DNA of 64,000 bases from Actinokineospora iranica (GTDB lineage: Bacteria > Actinomycetota > Actinomycetes > Mycobacteriales > Pseudonocardiaceae). Under the pieces are notes generated by a model that saw nothing but the letters and a program-made list of their open reading frames with translations, made no database searches and had not been told where the DNA came from. The translations under genes were made by a program, and so were the position numbers. The stretch is from NCBI RefSeq assembly GCF_900101685.1, contig NZ_FMZZ01000019.1, positions 38,525 to 102,524 of the forward strand, given 5' to 3'. This document shows, one piece after another, positions 19,128 to 27,628 of this stretch. The first letter of the stretch is position 1; each line of letters begins with the position of its first letter.

Positions 19128-20534
19128 ATGGCGCCCAACGGCGGAGAGCATCGGTACGGCACCCAGGAGTACGCGGGCGACCGCGCCGCAGACGTGCAGC
19201 GGGGCCAGCGGAACATGCCGCAGGAAGACCGCTCCACGAGTCACGAGATTCAGCACAGCATCGCCGCGAGTCAGGCCGCGAAGCTCGCGCCCGAGGTGCG
19301 GATGGGCGATGACCGGGTGGTCCAGCCGCAGAACTGGGCGAGCCGGACGAGCACCGAACTGTTCGCGGCTGCCACCCAGATCAACAACCCCACTACCGCG
19401 GACACTCTTGGCCGGGGCTTCAACGAGAGCGGCAACCGGCTGGTCGAGGCCGCGAACCGGCTCTACGAAGCGGTCGCGAAATTGGAGCACGCCTGGCAAG
19501 GCGCTGCCGCGGACTCGGCGCGGCAGGCGTTGACGCCGCTGGCGGCACAGGCCGGGCAGGCTGGGGTCACCGCGCAGTACATGGGCACGGCCATGGCTCG
19601 GCAGGCGACGGCAGCGGCGGCGGTGAAGAACCTGCCGCAGCCGGTGGAGTTCGACGCGTCGACCGAGTTGAACAAGGCTCTGGCCAACCCCAACCCGATC
19701 GCGGGTATGGCCGACATGGCGGCGAAGGCGGAAGAGGCCAAGGCCGTCAAGCAGGAGCAGGTCACCTACCTGGAGAACTACACCCAGGCGATGACGGCCG
19801 TCGACTCGGCCACGCCGTCCTTCGTGCCGCCGGAGACCCGGATCGAGGGCGGGGGCGGTGACGGCGGGTTCCGCGGTGGCGGCGGGGTCGATTACCGCAA
19901 CGGGCCCGGTGGCGGGGCCGACCTGACCCCCGGCGGCTCCGGCCACACCAGCCCCTCCGGCCTCACGCCCGGCGGACAGGGTGGGCACACCCCGAACACT
20001 CCGCACGCTCCGTCGATTCCCGGTGCGCAGACTCCCGGCGGGCTCTCCAGCGGCACCAACGCGGCGGGCTACACGCCGCCGAGCAGCACCACGCATGTGC
20101 CTAACTATTCCGCCACTGGGGCCAACCCCAACCTCAGCGGGCAGGGCGGCGGCTTCGGGGGCGGACCCTTCGCCGGTGGCCGCGGCGGCTTCGGGCCGGG
20201 TGGCGGCGTCGGCGGCGCGGGTGGCCGCGGCGGCGCCGGGCTCGGCGCGCGCGGTGGCGCGGGCGCTTTCAGCGCGGGTGACGCCGACGGGCGCGGTGGC
20301 CGTCCCGGTGGCCCCGGTCTCACCGCGGCCGAGGAAGCCGCGCGGGCCCGCCAGGGCCAGGGCGCGGGCACCGGCGGGCGCAACGCGTCCGGCATGGGCG
20401 CGGGCGCAGGCGGCGGCCGCGGGCAGGGCGACGAGGACACCGAGCACCAGCGCCCCTCCTACCTGATCGAGCCGGACCCGGAGGACACCTTCGGCACCGA
20501 CCAGATCACCGCGCCCCCGGTGATCGGCCAATGA
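19128..20534 (+). CDS. PPE-like protein with Gly-rich C-terminus
   Basis: 468 residues starting at ATG 19128 behind TAGGGGGAGAG. Residues about 60-240 are helical with NWASRTSTELFAAATQIN and LEHAWQGAAADSARQAL, a WxG turn typical of the PPE/WXG superfamily. The rest is Gly/Pro/Arg-rich low complexity and ends in an acidic tail. PPE proteins pair with a PE or WXG partner and are carried to the ESX machine by EspG; an EspG-like gene lies just downstream. Confidence 0.75.
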   Translation: MAPNGGEHRYGTQEYAGDRAADVQRGQRNMPQEDRSTSHEIQHSIAASQAAKLAPEVRMGDDRVVQPQNWASRTSTELFAAATQINNPTTADTLGRGFNESGNRLVEAANRLYEAVAKLEHAWQGAAADSARQALTPLAAQAGQAGVTAQYMGTAMARQATAAAAVKNLPQPVEFDASTELNKALANPNPIAGMADMAAKAEEAKAVKQEQVTYLENYTQAMTAVDSATPSFVPPETRIEGGGGDGGFRGGGGVDYRNGPGGGADLTPGGSGHTSPSGLTPGGQGGHTPNTPHAPSIPGAQTPGGLSSGTNAAGYTPPSSTTHVPNYSATGANPNLSGQGGGFGGGPFAGGRGGFGPGGGVGGAGGRGGAGLGARGGAGAFSAGDADGRGGRPGGPGLTAAEEAARARQGQGAGTGGRNASGMGAGAGGGRGQGDEDTEHQRPSYLIEPDPEDTFGTDQITAPPVIGQ

Positions 20535-20904
20535 GCGAAATCGCGGATGGATCGTCGGCACGGAGCGTGAGCGCGCGCGGCCACCGGGCTGGTGGGGTGG
20601 CTCCATGAGCGAGCCTGGAAGTGGAACGTTGGCGCTGCGCGTGGGCGCCCGGGACGGCCGGGTGGGCGAGGTGGCCTGCCCCATGAGTGAGCTTGCGGGT
20701 GGTTCGTGGGCGTCGCGCGTGGGCGTGTGCTGTGGCCGGATGGGCGAGGTGGCCCGGTGAGCGAGCGTGCGGGTGGATCGTGGGCGCTGTGCGTGAGCGT
20801 GTGGGGCGGCCGGACTGATGAGGTGGCCCGGTGAGCGAGCGCGCGGCGGAATCATTGACACAGTGCGTGGGCGTGCGGGGGCACTGGACTGGGGAGGTGG
20901 GTCG
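20531..20904 (+). repeat. Five degenerate 74-78-bp tandem repeats before the EspG-like gene
   Basis: Units begin at 20531, 20605, 20683, 20757 and 20831; the EspG-like gene starts at 20905 in the same phase. Each unit opens with RTGAGCGAG or similar (an ATG or GTG start) and closes with GAGGTGGCCC-like sequence, a Shine-Dalgarno-like motif. Periods are 74, 78, 74, 74 and 74, not multiples of three, so the units do not form one open frame. No gene is otherwise visible in this 370-base stretch. The tract looks like repeated duplication of the gene's own translation start region. Confidence 0.8.
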
Positions 20905-21663
20905 ATGAGCGTGCGAGCAGCCGAGACGCTGAGTCCGCTGGCGCTGGACTTCCTGTGGGAGGCCCTTGGCGCGGGTGACCTGCCGTACCCGCTGGAGGTC
21001 CGGTCGCACGGGGCGACCGTGGACGAGCGGGCGCTGCTGCGCAGGCGCGTCCACGAGGAGCTGCGTGAGCGCGGCCTGCTCGACCGGACCGGTCGGGTCG
21101 AGGCGCACATCGAGCGGTCGCTGGCGCTGATCGCGCGGCCGGAGATCGCGATCGACTCGGTGTTCCTGCCCGAGGTCGGCGGGCCCGCCGTGGCCGCGTT
21201 CGCCGCTGTGGCCGGTGGCGACGGGGTGCTGGCCGTGCAGGCAGGCGGGGGTCTGCTGCTCACCCCGATCCGGGCGGAAGCCCTGGTCACCGAGGTCGTG
21301 GGGATGCTGCCGGGCGCGCCGCGCGGCAGTGAGACCTCCATCTCGCTGCCCGCGGCCGAGTTCGCCGCCGGCGGGCGCGGCAACGGCGTCGCCGCCGAGG
21401 ACACCAAGAAGGCGCTGGCCAGGCTGGTGTCGTCGCCGAACCTGCGGGGCGGCCAGATCGCGGTCACCAGCCGTGACCGGATGGGTGGCCGCAAGCGCGG
21501 GCGGGTGCTGTCCTGGTTCGACAAGCCCTCTGGCCGCTACCTGAGCACCATGCGCCGCGGCCGCGACGGGCAGGACTGGGTGACCGTGGCCCCCGCGGAC
21601 GCGCCCACCTTCCGGCACCGGGTGGCGGAACTGGTCTCGGAGGTGACCGCGCCAGCGCGCTGA
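20905..21663 (+). CDS. EspG-like ESX chaperone
   Basis: 252 residues from the ATG at 20905 behind GGGGAGGTGG. The sequence LSPLALDFLWEALGAGDLPYPLEVRSHGATVDER fits the EspG/ESAG N-terminus, and the overall alternating alpha/beta length fits EspG (about 250-290). EspG binds the tip of PE-PPE dimers in the cytosol and delivers them to the ESX apparatus. The PPE-like gene upstream is the obvious client. An in-frame upstream start exists inside the repeat tract. Confidence 0.75.
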   Translation: MSVRAAETLSPLALDFLWEALGAGDLPYPLEVRSHGATVDERALLRRRVHEELRERGLLDRTGRVEAHIERSLALIARPEIAIDSVFLPEVGGPAVAAFAAVAGGDGVLAVQAGGGLLLTPIRAEALVTEVVGMLPGAPRGSETSISLPAAEFAAGGRGNGVAAEDTKKALARLVSSPNLRGGQIAVTSRDRMGGRKRGRVLSWFDKPSGRYLSTMRRGRDGQDWVTVAPADAPTFRHRVAELVSEVTAPAR

Positions 21664-21856
21664 GCGGCCGGGAACCATGCCCGGCGGCTCCACGTTGTCA
21701 ACCATGGGCGTCCAAGCCGGCACTTCGCCCGGTGAGGGTGCCCGTGCGGACGGTACTCTGGTGAGACCGGAATGCCTCGTCCGGCCGGGTAATGGGTCGT
21801 CATTGCCCTCACATGCAAGTCAGGGAGGGTGGAGGCCGCGTCGCGGCCGTAAGTGA

Positions 21857-24226
21857 ATGGACCGCAAGCGCCTGCTTCGCAACCCGCTGCTGTGGATCGT
21901 GGCGGTGTTGCTGATCTACTTCGCCTTCAGCATGCTGTTCGACGACACGCGTGGCTACACCTCGGTGCCCACGTCGAAGGCCGTCGCGCAGATCCAAGCG
22001 GGCAACGTCAAGGTTGCCGAACTCGGCGACAAAGAACAGCAACTCAAGCTCACCCTGAACAACCCGATCGACCACGACGGGCAACAGGTCACCCAGATCC
22101 TCGCGCAGTACCCGGCCGGGGCAACCTCCCAGGTCTACGAGGCCCTGATCGCCAAGACCGGGACCGAGTTCAAGACCAGCGTCACCCAGGACTCGTTCCT
22201 CACCCAGATCCTGATCTTCCTGATCCCGCTGGGCCTGCTCCTGCTGCTGCTCATGTGGATGATGAACAACGTCCAGGGCGGCGGCAACCGAGTCCTCAAC
22301 TTCGGCAAGTCCAAGGCCAAACAGCTGCCCAAGGACATGCCGAAGACCACGTTCTCCGACGTGGCGGGCGCGGACGAGGCGGTCGAGGAGCTCTACGAGA
22401 TCAAGGACTTCCTGCAGAACCCGGCCCGCTACCAGGCTCTCGGCGCGAAGATCCCCAAGGGCGTGCTGCTCTACGGCCCGCCGGGAACCGGTAAGACGCT
22501 GCTCGCGCGGGCGGTCGCCGGTGAGGCCGGGGTGCCGTTCTACTCGATCTCCGGCTCGGACTTCGTGGAGATGTTCGTCGGTGTCGGCGCCTCCCGTGTC
22601 CGCGACCTGTTCGAGCAGGCCAAGCAGAACTCCCCGTGCATCATCTTCGTGGACGAGATCGACGCGGTCGGCCGCCAGCGCGGCGCAGGCCTCGGCGGCG
22701 GGCACGACGAGCGTGAGCAGACCCTCAACCAGCTGCTGGTCGAGATGGACGGGTTCGACGCGCGCGGCGGCATCATCCTGATCGCGGCCACCAACCGCCC
22801 GGACATCCTGGACCCGGCGCTGCTGCGCCCCGGCCGGTTCGACCGGCAGATCCCGGTGTCCGCGCCCGACCTGCTGGGCCGCAAGAAGATCCTGGAGGTC
22901 CACTCCAAGGGCAAGCCGATGGCCCCGGACACCGACCTGCACAGCCTGGCCAAGCGCACCGTGGGCATGTCCGGCGCCGACCTGGCGAACGTGCTGAACG
23001 AGGCGGCGCTGCTGACCGCCCGGCAGAACGGGGCGCTGATCACCGGCGCCGCGCTGGAGGAGTCGGTCGACCGGGTGATCGGCGGACCTGCGCGCAAGAG
23101 CCGGATCATCTCCGACAAGGAGAAGAAGATCACGGCCTACCACGAGGGCGGGCACGCGCTCGCCGCGTGGGCGATGCCCGACCTGGAGCCGGTCTACAAG
23201 CTCACGATCCTGCCGCGCGGTCGCACCGGCGGGCACGCGCTGGTCGTCCCGGAGGACGACAAGCAGCTCATGACCCGCTCGGAGATGATCGCCCGCCTGG
23301 TGTTCGCCCTCGGTGGCCGCTCGGCGGAGGAACTGGTGTTCCACGAGCCGACCACGGGCGCGTCGAGCGACATCGAGCAGGCCACCAAGATCGCCAAGGC
23401 GATGGTGACCGAGTACGGCATGAGCGCCCGGCTGGGCGCGGTCAAGTACGGCCAGGACCAGGGCGACCCGTTCCTCGGCCGCTCCATGGGCCACGCGCCG
23501 GACTACTCGCTGGAGGTCGCGCACGAGATCGACGAGGAGGTGCGCAAGCTCATCGAGGCCGCGCACACCGAGGCGTGGGACGTGCTGAACACCTACCGCG
23601 ACGTGCTTGACGACCTGGTCGTGGAGCTGCTGGAGAAGGAGACGCTCACCCGCAAGGACCTGGAGCGGATCTTCTCCCGGGTCGAGAAGCGGCCCCGGAT
23701 CACCGCGTTCAACGACTTCGGCGAGCGCACCCCGTCCGACAAGCCGCCGATCAAGACCCCGCGCGAGCTCGCCAAGGAACGCGGCGAGCCGTGGCCCGAG
23801 GACACCGACCGGGAGCCGGTGCCGACCCCGGTCGCGGCCATCCCGGGCGCGGGAGACCTGCCCGGCGGCCCGCCGAGGACCAACCCGGAGCTGCCCCCGG
23901 GCACCCCGAACGGCGCTGGCCCCAACGGGATGCCGCCGCCGTACGGACAGCCCGGCCCGTATGGGGCGCAGCCGCCGCCCTATGGGCAGCCGCCGCCGTA
24001 CGGCCAGCCGCAGCAGCACACCGGCAGGCGCGACGGCCCGCCGCACTACGGCGCGCCGCCCGGGTGGACCCCGGCGACGACGCCGGGCCACCCGCAGGGC
24101 GGCCCGCACCAGTCGTGGCAGCCGTCGTGGGGTGAGCGGCAGAACGAGGCGAACCAGCACGGCGAACGGCCGCACGGTCCCACTGGCCGGGATCAGGACT
24201 CCGATGGACGCGCCAACGGTTCCTAA
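21857..24226 (+). CDS. ftsH: ATP-dependent zinc metalloprotease FtsH
   Basis: 789 residues. Two membrane helices flank a periplasmic loop (about 9-28 and 115-135), followed by an AAA domain with GPPGTGKT near residue 208, Walker B IIFVDEID, second region of homology [21 protein letters not shown], and the protease motif HEGGH near 429. The last 150 residues are a Pro/Gly/Gln extension (repeated PPYGQP), common in actinobacterial FtsH. It degrades misfolded membrane proteins. The Walker A glycine uses the rare GGT codon, making CGGTAAG. Confidence 0.97.
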   Translation: MDRKRLLRNPLLWIVAVLLIYFAFSMLFDDTRGYTSVPTSKAVAQIQAGNVKVAELGDKEQQLKLTLNNPIDHDGQQVTQILAQYPAGATSQVYEALIAKTGTEFKTSVTQDSFLTQILIFLIPLGLLLLLLMWMMNNVQGGGNRVLNFGKSKAKQLPKDMPKTTFSDVAGADEAVEELYEIKDFLQNPARYQALGAKIPKGVLLYGPPGTGKTLLARAVAGEAGVPFYSISGSDFVEMFVGVGASRVRDLFEQAKQNSPCIIFVDEIDAVGRQRGAGLGGGHDEREQTLNQLLVEMDGFDARGGIILIAATNRPDILDPALLRPGRFDRQIPVSAPDLLGRKKILEVHSKGKPMAPDTDLHSLAKRTVGMSGADLANVLNEAALLTARQNGALITGAALEESVDRVIGGPARKSRIISDKEKKITAYHEGGHALAAWAMPDLEPVYKLTILPRGRTGGHALVVPEDDKQLMTRSEMIARLVFALGGRSAEELVFHEPTTGASSDIEQATKIAKAMVTEYGMSARLGAVKYGQDQGDPFLGRSMGHAPDYSLEVAHEIDEEVRKLIEAAHTEAWDVLNTYRDVLDDLVVELLEKETLTRKDLERIFSRVEKRPRITAFNDFGERTPSDKPPIKTPRELAKERGEPWPEDTDREPVPTPVAAIPGAGDLPGGPPRTNPELPPGTPNGAGPNGMPPPYGQPGPYGAQPPPYGQPPPYGQPQQHTGRRDGPPHYGAPPGWTPATTPGHPQGGPHQSWQPSWGERQNEANQHGERPHGPTGRDQDSDGRANGS

Positions 24227-24271
24227 TGCGATGGTGGCGGCATTCAGCCGCGACGATCTGCGGAGGCGCCG

Positions 24272-25417
24272 ATGACGACCAGCCGTGACGGGGCCGGGGC
24301 GGATTTCGCCTCGGCCCCGGTGTTCGACAAGGACCGGGCCGAGAGGGCCGTCCGGGAGCTGCTCATCGCCTGCGGTGAGGACCCGGACCGCGACGGCCTG
24401 CTGGAGACCCCGGCCCGGGTCGCCCGGGCGTATGCGGAGCTGTTCGCGGGCCTCTACAGCGATCCGGACTCCGTCCTGGACAAGACGTTCGACGAGAGCC
24501 ACGACGAACTCGTCCTCGTCACCGATATCCCGATGTATTCCACCTGTGTTCCCAGCACGCAGACCGTGAACGCGGTCGGCGGCCGGAAACAGGCGGCCGA
24601 TGTTCGCGTCGGCGACCGGCTGTGGACCCTGGTGAACGGGACGGTGGAGCCGACTTCCGTTGTCGAGGTCAGTGCCCGCGACACCCGGGACTTGGTCGAG
24701 GTCACCACGGCAGGCGGCGCGTTCACGGTGACCCCGGACCACCCGATGGCCACACCGGACGGGTGGCGGGAGGCCAAGGACGTCGCCGGAACGTTCGTCG
24801 AGTGGACCCCTGAGGGCGGTCTCGCTTCCCGGAAAAGTGCGCTGACCAGCGCGAAGAGGCCAGTTCTCGCGGCGGCGCTCCCCGGCGCGGACGCCTGGAC
24901 GCGCAGGCACGGGTTCGACCAGCGGTCACATGGGACGGTGCTGGCCGAGTCGGAGTGGGCCCGGGTCGAGTCGGTTCGGGAAATACCGGGTTCCGGGACG
25001 CACACCGTTTACAGTTTCACCTGCGACCCACACCCGACTTTTCTGATCGCCGGGCATTTGGGGCATAATTGTGAGCATCATCTCGTGGCATTCCACGGTG
25101 TCGCCCATGTCGGCTATATCCCCAACGAGCACGGCAAGGTGACCGGGCTGTCGAAACTGGCCCGCCTGGTCGACCTCTACGCCCGCCGCCCGCAGGTGCA
25201 GGAGCGGCTGACCTCGCAGATCGCCGACGCGCTGATGCGCAAGCTGGAGCCGCTGGGGGCGATCGTGGTCATCGAGGCCGAGCACCTGTGCATGGCGATG
25301 CGCGGCATCCGCAAACCGGGGGCGCGCACGACCACTTCCGCGCTGCGCGGCCTGCTGCAGACCTCGCCGTCGTCGCGGGCCGAGGCGTTGCAGCTGATCA
25401 GCGGGCGCATCCGATGA
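24272..25417 (+). CDS. folE: GTP cyclohydrolase I interrupted by an intein
   Basis: 381 residues as translated; 206 after removal of an intein at residues 92-266, which is the normal FolE length. The enzyme converts GTP to 7,8-dihydroneopterin triphosphate, first step of folate synthesis. Exteins join as ...DIPMYST + [10 protein letters not shown]..., restoring the zinc site (Cys in CEHH, His two to three residues later, Cys in EHLCMAMRG). ATG at 24272 follows GGAGG. It heads the operon folE-folP-folB-folK-DUF3180, with ATGA overlap to folP. The precursor cannot have a proper zinc site until splicing occurs. Confidence 0.97.
   Translation: MTTSRDGAGADFASAPVFDKDRAERAVRELLIACGEDPDRDGLLETPARVARAYAELFAGLYSDPDSVLDKTFDESHDELVLVTDIPMYSTCVPSTQTVNAVGGRKQAADVRVGDRLWTLVNGTVEPTSVVEVSARDTRDLVEVTTAGGAFTVTPDHPMATPDGWREAKDVAGTFVEWTPEGGLASRKSALTSAKRPVLAAALPGADAWTRRHGFDQRSHGTVLAESEWARVESVREIPGSGTHTVYSFTCDPHPTFLIAGHLGHNCEHHLVAFHGVAHVGYIPNEHGKVTGLSKLARLVDLYARRPQVQERLTSQIADALMRKLEPLGAIVVIEAEHLCMAMRGIRKPGARTTTSALRGLLQTSPSSRAEALQLISGRIR
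24545..25069 (+). mobile_element. Mini-intein in FolE (175 residues, no homing endonuclease)
   Basis: Begins with Cys92 ([24 protein letters not shown], cut here as block A: C..T.V....G...AADVRVGD), has block B with TPDH at residues 154-157 ([14 protein letters not shown]), blocks F/G with [17 protein letters not shown] and the terminal GHN (His265-Asn266), then extein Cys267. These are the class 1 splicing residues: N-terminal Cys, block B T-x-x-H, penultimate His, terminal Asn, +1 Cys. About 80 residues between blocks B and F contain no LAGLIDADG motif, so it is a mini-intein and cannot home on its own. Confidence 0.95.
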
Positions 25418-26259
25418 CTCTGCTGCCCAGCCCCAACCGGTGCGCGGTGATGGGGGTGCTCAACGTGACCCCGGACTCGTTCTCCGACGGGGGCCGCTAC
25501 CTCGACCGCGGCGACGCCATCGCGCACGGCCTGGACACCTGGGCGCGCGGCGCCGACCTGATCGACGTCGGCGGGGAGTCCACCCGGCCGGGCGCGGGGC
25601 GCGTCGACGCCGAGACCGAGACCGCGCGGGTGGTCCCGGTGATCCGGGAACTGGTCGCGGCCGGGGTCGTGGTCAGCGTCGACACCACCCGCGCGCGGGT
25701 GGCCGAGGCCGCGGTGGCCGCGGGCGCCACGGTGATCAACGACGTCTCCGGCGGGCTCGCCGACCCGGACATGGCGCGGGTCGCGGCCGAGACGGGCGTG
25801 CCGTGGATTCTGATGCACTGGCGCGGCCACAGCCGGGACATGGACGCTCTCGCCGACTACGTCGACGTCGTCGCGGAAGTGCGGGCCGAGCTGCTGGCCA
25901 GGGTGGACGCCGCGTTGCAGGCCGGGGTGTCCGAGCACGCCATCGCGCTGGACCCGGGGCTCGGGTTCGCCAAGAACGCCGAGCACAACTGGACGCTGCT
26001 GCGCGACCTCGGCGCGCTGCTCGAACTGGGGTTCCCGGTGCTGGTGGGCGCGTCCCGCAAGCGTTTTCTCGGCGCCCTGCTCGCCAAGGACGGGGTGCCC
26101 CGCCCGCCCGACGGCCGGGAGGACGCGACCGCGGCCGTGTCGGCGCTCGTCGCAGCGGCGGGCGCCTGGGGCGTGCGGGTGCACGATGTGGACCGATCAC
26201 TCGACGCGGTGGCGGTGGCCGCCGCCATGACGGGAGCCCCGAAGGGAAGGCAGGTATGA
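25414..26259 (+). CDS. folP: Dihydropteroate synthase
   Basis: 281 residues from the ATG at 25414, overlapping the folE stop (ATGA). It condenses 6-hydroxymethyl-dihydropterin pyrophosphate with p-aminobenzoate, the sulfonamide target step. Motifs [34 protein letters not shown] and [10 protein letters not shown] are intact. The open frame extends into folE but those codons are out of family. Confidence 0.97.
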   Translation: MTLLPSPNRCAVMGVLNVTPDSFSDGGRYLDRGDAIAHGLDTWARGADLIDVGGESTRPGAGRVDAETETARVVPVIRELVAAGVVVSVDTTRARVAEAAVAAGATVINDVSGGLADPDMARVAAETGVPWILMHWRGHSRDMDALADYVDVVAEVRAELLARVDAALQAGVSEHAIALDPGLGFAKNAEHNWTLLRDLGALLELGFPVLVGASRKRFLGALLAKDGVPRPPDGREDATAAVSALVAAAGAWGVRVHDVDRSLDAVAVAAAMTGAPKGRQV

Positions 26260-26627
26260 CCGACCGGATCACCCTCACCGGGCTGCGCGTGCGCGGGAAC
26301 CACGGCGTGTTCGACCACGAGAAGCGCGACGGGCAGGAGTTCGTCGTCGACATCACCCTGTGGATCGATCTCGACCGGGCCGCCGCCACCGACGACCTGC
26401 GGCACACCGTGCACTACGGCGAACTCGCCGAACGGGCCGCGAAGATCGTCACGGGCCCCTCCCGGGACCTCATCGAGACCGTGGCCGCCGAGATCGCCGA
26501 GGGCGAGATGGCCGACGAGCGGGTGCACGCCGTCGAGGTCACCCTGCACAAGCCGAGCGCGCCGATCCCGCTGTCCTTCGCCGATGTCGCGGTCACCGTG
26601 CGGCGGTCCCGGCGGGCGCGCCGGTGA
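26256..26627 (+). CDS. folB: Dihydroneopterin aldolase
   Basis: 123 residues, normal length. Converts 7,8-dihydroneopterin to 6-hydroxymethyl-dihydropterin and glycolaldehyde. Sequence [25 protein letters not shown] and the C-terminal [21 protein letters not shown] contain the usual active-site Glu and Lys. Overlaps both neighbours by 4 bases. Confidence 0.96.
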   Translation: MTDRITLTGLRVRGNHGVFDHEKRDGQEFVVDITLWIDLDRAAATDDLRHTVHYGELAERAAKIVTGPSRDLIETVAAEIAEGEMADERVHAVEVTLHKPSAPIPLSFADVAVTVRRSRRARR

Positions 26628-27109
26628 CCAGGGCCGTGCTGTCCATCGGGTCGAACCTGGGCGACCGGCTCGCCAACCTGCGGGTGGCCGTCGACGGGTT
26701 CGCCGATGTGCTCGTCGCGGTGTCCCCGGTGTACGAGACGGCCGCGTGGGGCGTCACCGACCAACCCGACTTCCTCAACGCGGTGCTGATCGTGCGTGAC
26801 GACACGACCGACGCCTGGGGCTGGCTGCGCCGCGGCCAGGACCTGGAGAACCGGGCGGGCCGGGTGCGCGAGCGGCGCTGGGGTCCGCGCACGCTGGACG
26901 TGGACGTGGTCACCGTCGACGGGGTGCGCAGCGACGAGCCGGAACTGCTGCTCCCGCACCCGGGCACCCCCGAGCGCGCCACCGTGCTCGTGCCCTGGCT
27001 CGACATCGAGCCGGACGCCGAGGTCCCCGGCCACGGCAGCGCCCGCGCGCTGCTCGCTGGCCTGGACAGCGCCGGTGTCCGCGAGCGCCCCGACCTGGAG
27101 CTGACGTGA
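26624..27109 (+). CDS. folK: 2-amino-4-hydroxy-6-hydroxymethyldihydropteridine pyrophosphokinase
   Basis: 161 residues from the GTG at 26624 (GTGA overlap with folB). Transfers pyrophosphate from ATP to the pterin before FolP acts. Motifs [30 protein letters not shown] and [12 protein letters not shown] are diagnostic. Stop overlaps the next gene by GTGA. Confidence 0.96.
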   Translation: MTRAVLSIGSNLGDRLANLRVAVDGFADVLVAVSPVYETAAWGVTDQPDFLNAVLIVRDDTTDAWGWLRRGQDLENRAGRVRERRWGPRTLDVDVVTVDGVRSDEPELLLPHPGTPERATVLVPWLDIEPDAEVPGHGSARALLAGLDSAGVRERPDLELT

Positions 27110-27573
27110 GATTCACCCAGCCGCGCGACCTGGTGCCCGCGGGCGTGCTCACCGCCGTGGTCGTGCACCTCGCCTTCCGGCTGTTCTACGGCGACCTGGT
27201 GCCGCTGCCGACGCTCGCCGGGGTCACGCTGCTCGTCTTGGCGATCGCGGAGACCGCGCTGGGGTTCGCGTTGCGCGCCCGCATCCGGCGCACGACGCCG
27301 GGCAGGGTGGTGCAGGCGCTGAGCGCGGCGCGCGCGGTCGCGCTGGCGAAGGCCTCGTCGCTGCTGGGCGCGATCATGCTCGGCGCCTGGCTGGGTGTCT
27401 TGGCCTATGTGCTGCCGGAAAGCGGACAGGTCGAAGCGGCCAAGAGCGACGTCCCGAGCGCGGTGATCGGGGCCGTTTGCGCGGCCGCCTTGATCGGTGC
27501 GGCGCTGTGGCTAGAGTCATGTTGCCGAACGCCCGACGATCCGAATGACCAGCGTCGGGACGGTGCCCGGTAA
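27106..27573 (+). CDS. DUF3180 membrane protein
   Basis: 155 residues with four hydrophobic segments (around 12-28, 35-55, 80-105 and 120-140). This small protein follows folK in most actinobacteria and is named DUF3180; its role is unknown. GTG start at 27106 overlaps the folK stop, so it is translationally coupled to the folate genes. Confidence 0.88.
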   Translation: MRFTQPRDLVPAGVLTAVVVHLAFRLFYGDLVPLPTLAGVTLLVLAIAETALGFALRARIRRTTPGRVVQALSAARAVALAKASSLLGAIMLGAWLGVLAYVLPESGQVEAAKSDVPSAVIGAVCAAALIGAALWLESCCRTPDDPNDQRRDGAR

Positions 27574-27628
27574 ACGACAGGGCATCCGTTTGGTCTCGTC
27601 AAGATAACGGACCGGTACGGTAGTGCCC

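Noticed and set aside
21809..24910. 1033-codon open frame antisense to ftsH and folE
   Set aside because: High-GC genomes give long open frames opposite real genes. The product is Arg/Val/Gly/His low-complexity, and ftsH has full family motifs on the other strand.
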